Assembly (NCBI GenBank): GCA_904418845.1
Contig: CAJFQC010000001.1
Span: 62,001-126,000, forward strand
DNA length: 64,000 bases
From: an uncultured Ruminococcus sp.
GTDB taxonomy: Bacteria; Bacillota; Clostridia; Lachnospirales; Lachnospiraceae
Reading direction: 5' to 3'
This document shows, piece after piece, positions 63,387 through 64,000 of the stretch (positions are counted from its first letter, which is position 1; each line of letters opens with the position of its first letter). Both the position numbers and the translations under genes were made by a program. The notes under the pieces were generated by a model. It saw only the letters and a program-made list of their open reading frames with translations, was not told where the DNA came from and ran no database searches.

Positions 63387-64000
63387 ATGAACTTTTCAGA
63401 ACAGTTTCCAATTGTTTTTCAGGCGCTGAACGTGGGATTTTTACAGACCTTGAAGTTGTTTTTTGTGACACTTCTTGGCGCTATCCCGCTGGGGCTTATT
63501 ATTTCCTTCGGATCGATGGCCCGCTTTGCGCCGCTTCGTTATCTGACAAAGATTATTGTGTGGATCATCAGGGGCACCCCTCTGATGATCCAGCTTTTGA
63601 TCATTTACTTTCTGCCCGGACTGCTGGGAAACAATATCTGGGGCGGTGGGGAGACAGGAAGGTTTCTTGCGGCTTCCGTGGCGTTTATATTTAATTATTC
63701 CTGTTACTTTTCGGAGATATACAGAGGCGGCATCCAGGGAGTGCCGAAAGGACAGGAGGAGGCAGGTCTTGTGCTTGGCATGACCAGAAGCCAGATTTTC
63801 TTTAAAATCACGCTTCTGCAGATGATCAAGCGGATTGTTCCGCCCATGTCAAACGAGATCATCACACTGGTGAAGGATACCTCCCTTTCCCGTATTATTG
63901 CTCTTCAGGAGATCATCTGGGCGGGCCAGTCTTTCTTAAAGGGCAATCAGGGGATCGCCGGAGTGATCTGGCCGCTGTTCTTCACGGCAGTGTACTATCT
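63387..64000 (+). CDS. Amino-acid ABC transporter permease (partial, cut by window end)
   Basis: Open frame from ATG 63387, after GGAGTATAAC, to the window edge: 204 residues of a His/Glu/Gln/Arg-type permease. It has NVGFLQTLKLFFVTLLGAIP, IIRGTPLMIQLLII, FSEIYRGGIQGVPKGQEEAG (EAA loop) and VKDTSLSRIIALQE. It is not in the ORF track because no stop lies in the window. It forms an importer with the preceding lipoprotein. The ATPase gene is expected beyond the edge. Confidence 0.92.
   Translation, partial: MNFSEQFPIVFQALNVGFLQTLKLFFVTLLGAIPLGLIISFGSMARFAPLRYLTKIIVWIIRGTPLMIQLLIIYFLPGLLGNNIWGGGETGRFLAASVAFIFNYSCYFSEIYRGGIQGVPKGQEEAGLVLGMTRSQIFFKITLLQMIKRIVPPMSNEIITLVKDTSLSRIIALQEIIWAGQSFLKGNQGIAGVIWPLFFTAVYY

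Overview
This 64 kb window reads as a chromosomal segment of a low-to-mid GC Gram-positive anaerobe, most likely a gut Lachnospiraceae (Clostridium cluster XIVa). The evidence is the gene content: HPr kinase, long-form HPF, class B sortase, LCP protein, a phosphoglycerate-mutase-type homoserine kinase next to hom, eukaryote-type HisA, a malEFG importer without its own ATPase, and the DUF5717/DUF5716 pair. Shine-Dalgarno sites are strong and AGGAGG-like and coding density is high. No rRNA, tRNA, CRISPR array, insertion sequence or prophage was recognised. Species cannot be named from what is visible.

Layout. 0-8.7 kb: end of a multidrug-type ABC exporter, a Dus tRNA dihydrouridine synthase with a PAP2 phosphatase, CTP synthase with a structured leader, a DUF1846 protein, and ftsH. 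8.7-11.8 kb: an AT-rich island holding an N-terminally shortened peptide-exporter ABC protein, a 59-residue stub of its HlyD-type partner, and a DUF3592 membrane protein. It looks like a decayed bacteriocin export locus. 11.8-22.6 kb: uvrC, hprK, ROK glucokinase, a class A PBP with a Pro/Glu repeat tail, yigZ, hpf, a PsiE-like membrane protein and typA. 22.7-28.6 kb: an envelope cluster of LCP protein, sortase B, a secreted protein ending in SPKTGE, an O-antigen-ligase-like membrane protein, and a double-OB-fold SSB paralogue. 28.7-41.4 kb: dapB, a group 2-type sigma factor, a repeat lipoprotein, hisA, secA, prfB with its programmed +1 frameshift, hom plus putative homoserine kinase, azlCD, an HD hydrolase and a LacI regulator.

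41.4-52.6 kb is a maltodextrin/starch utilisation operon: binding protein, two permeases, type I pullulanase, debranching enzyme, a GH13 neopullulanase-like enzyme and an alpha-glucosidase. It faces a divergent LacI-family repressor gene. The first permease gene has an in-frame TGA that removes its last membrane helix. HprK and glucokinase elsewhere in the window fit the same sugar economy.

52.7-62.4 kb is the most interesting stretch: a MoxR AAA+ ATPase, a DUF58 protein and a membrane transglutaminase-like protein, followed by a 1,097-residue DUF5717-type protein, a DUF5716-type protein with an Hsp70/actin-like layout but degenerate nucleotide motifs, and a TPR-like protein. This may be one uncharacterised envelope-associated chaperone or assembly system. 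62.4-64 kb starts an amino-acid ABC importer cut by the window end. Gene starts were chosen by Shine-Dalgarno spacing and family N-termini, so many differ from the ORF track.
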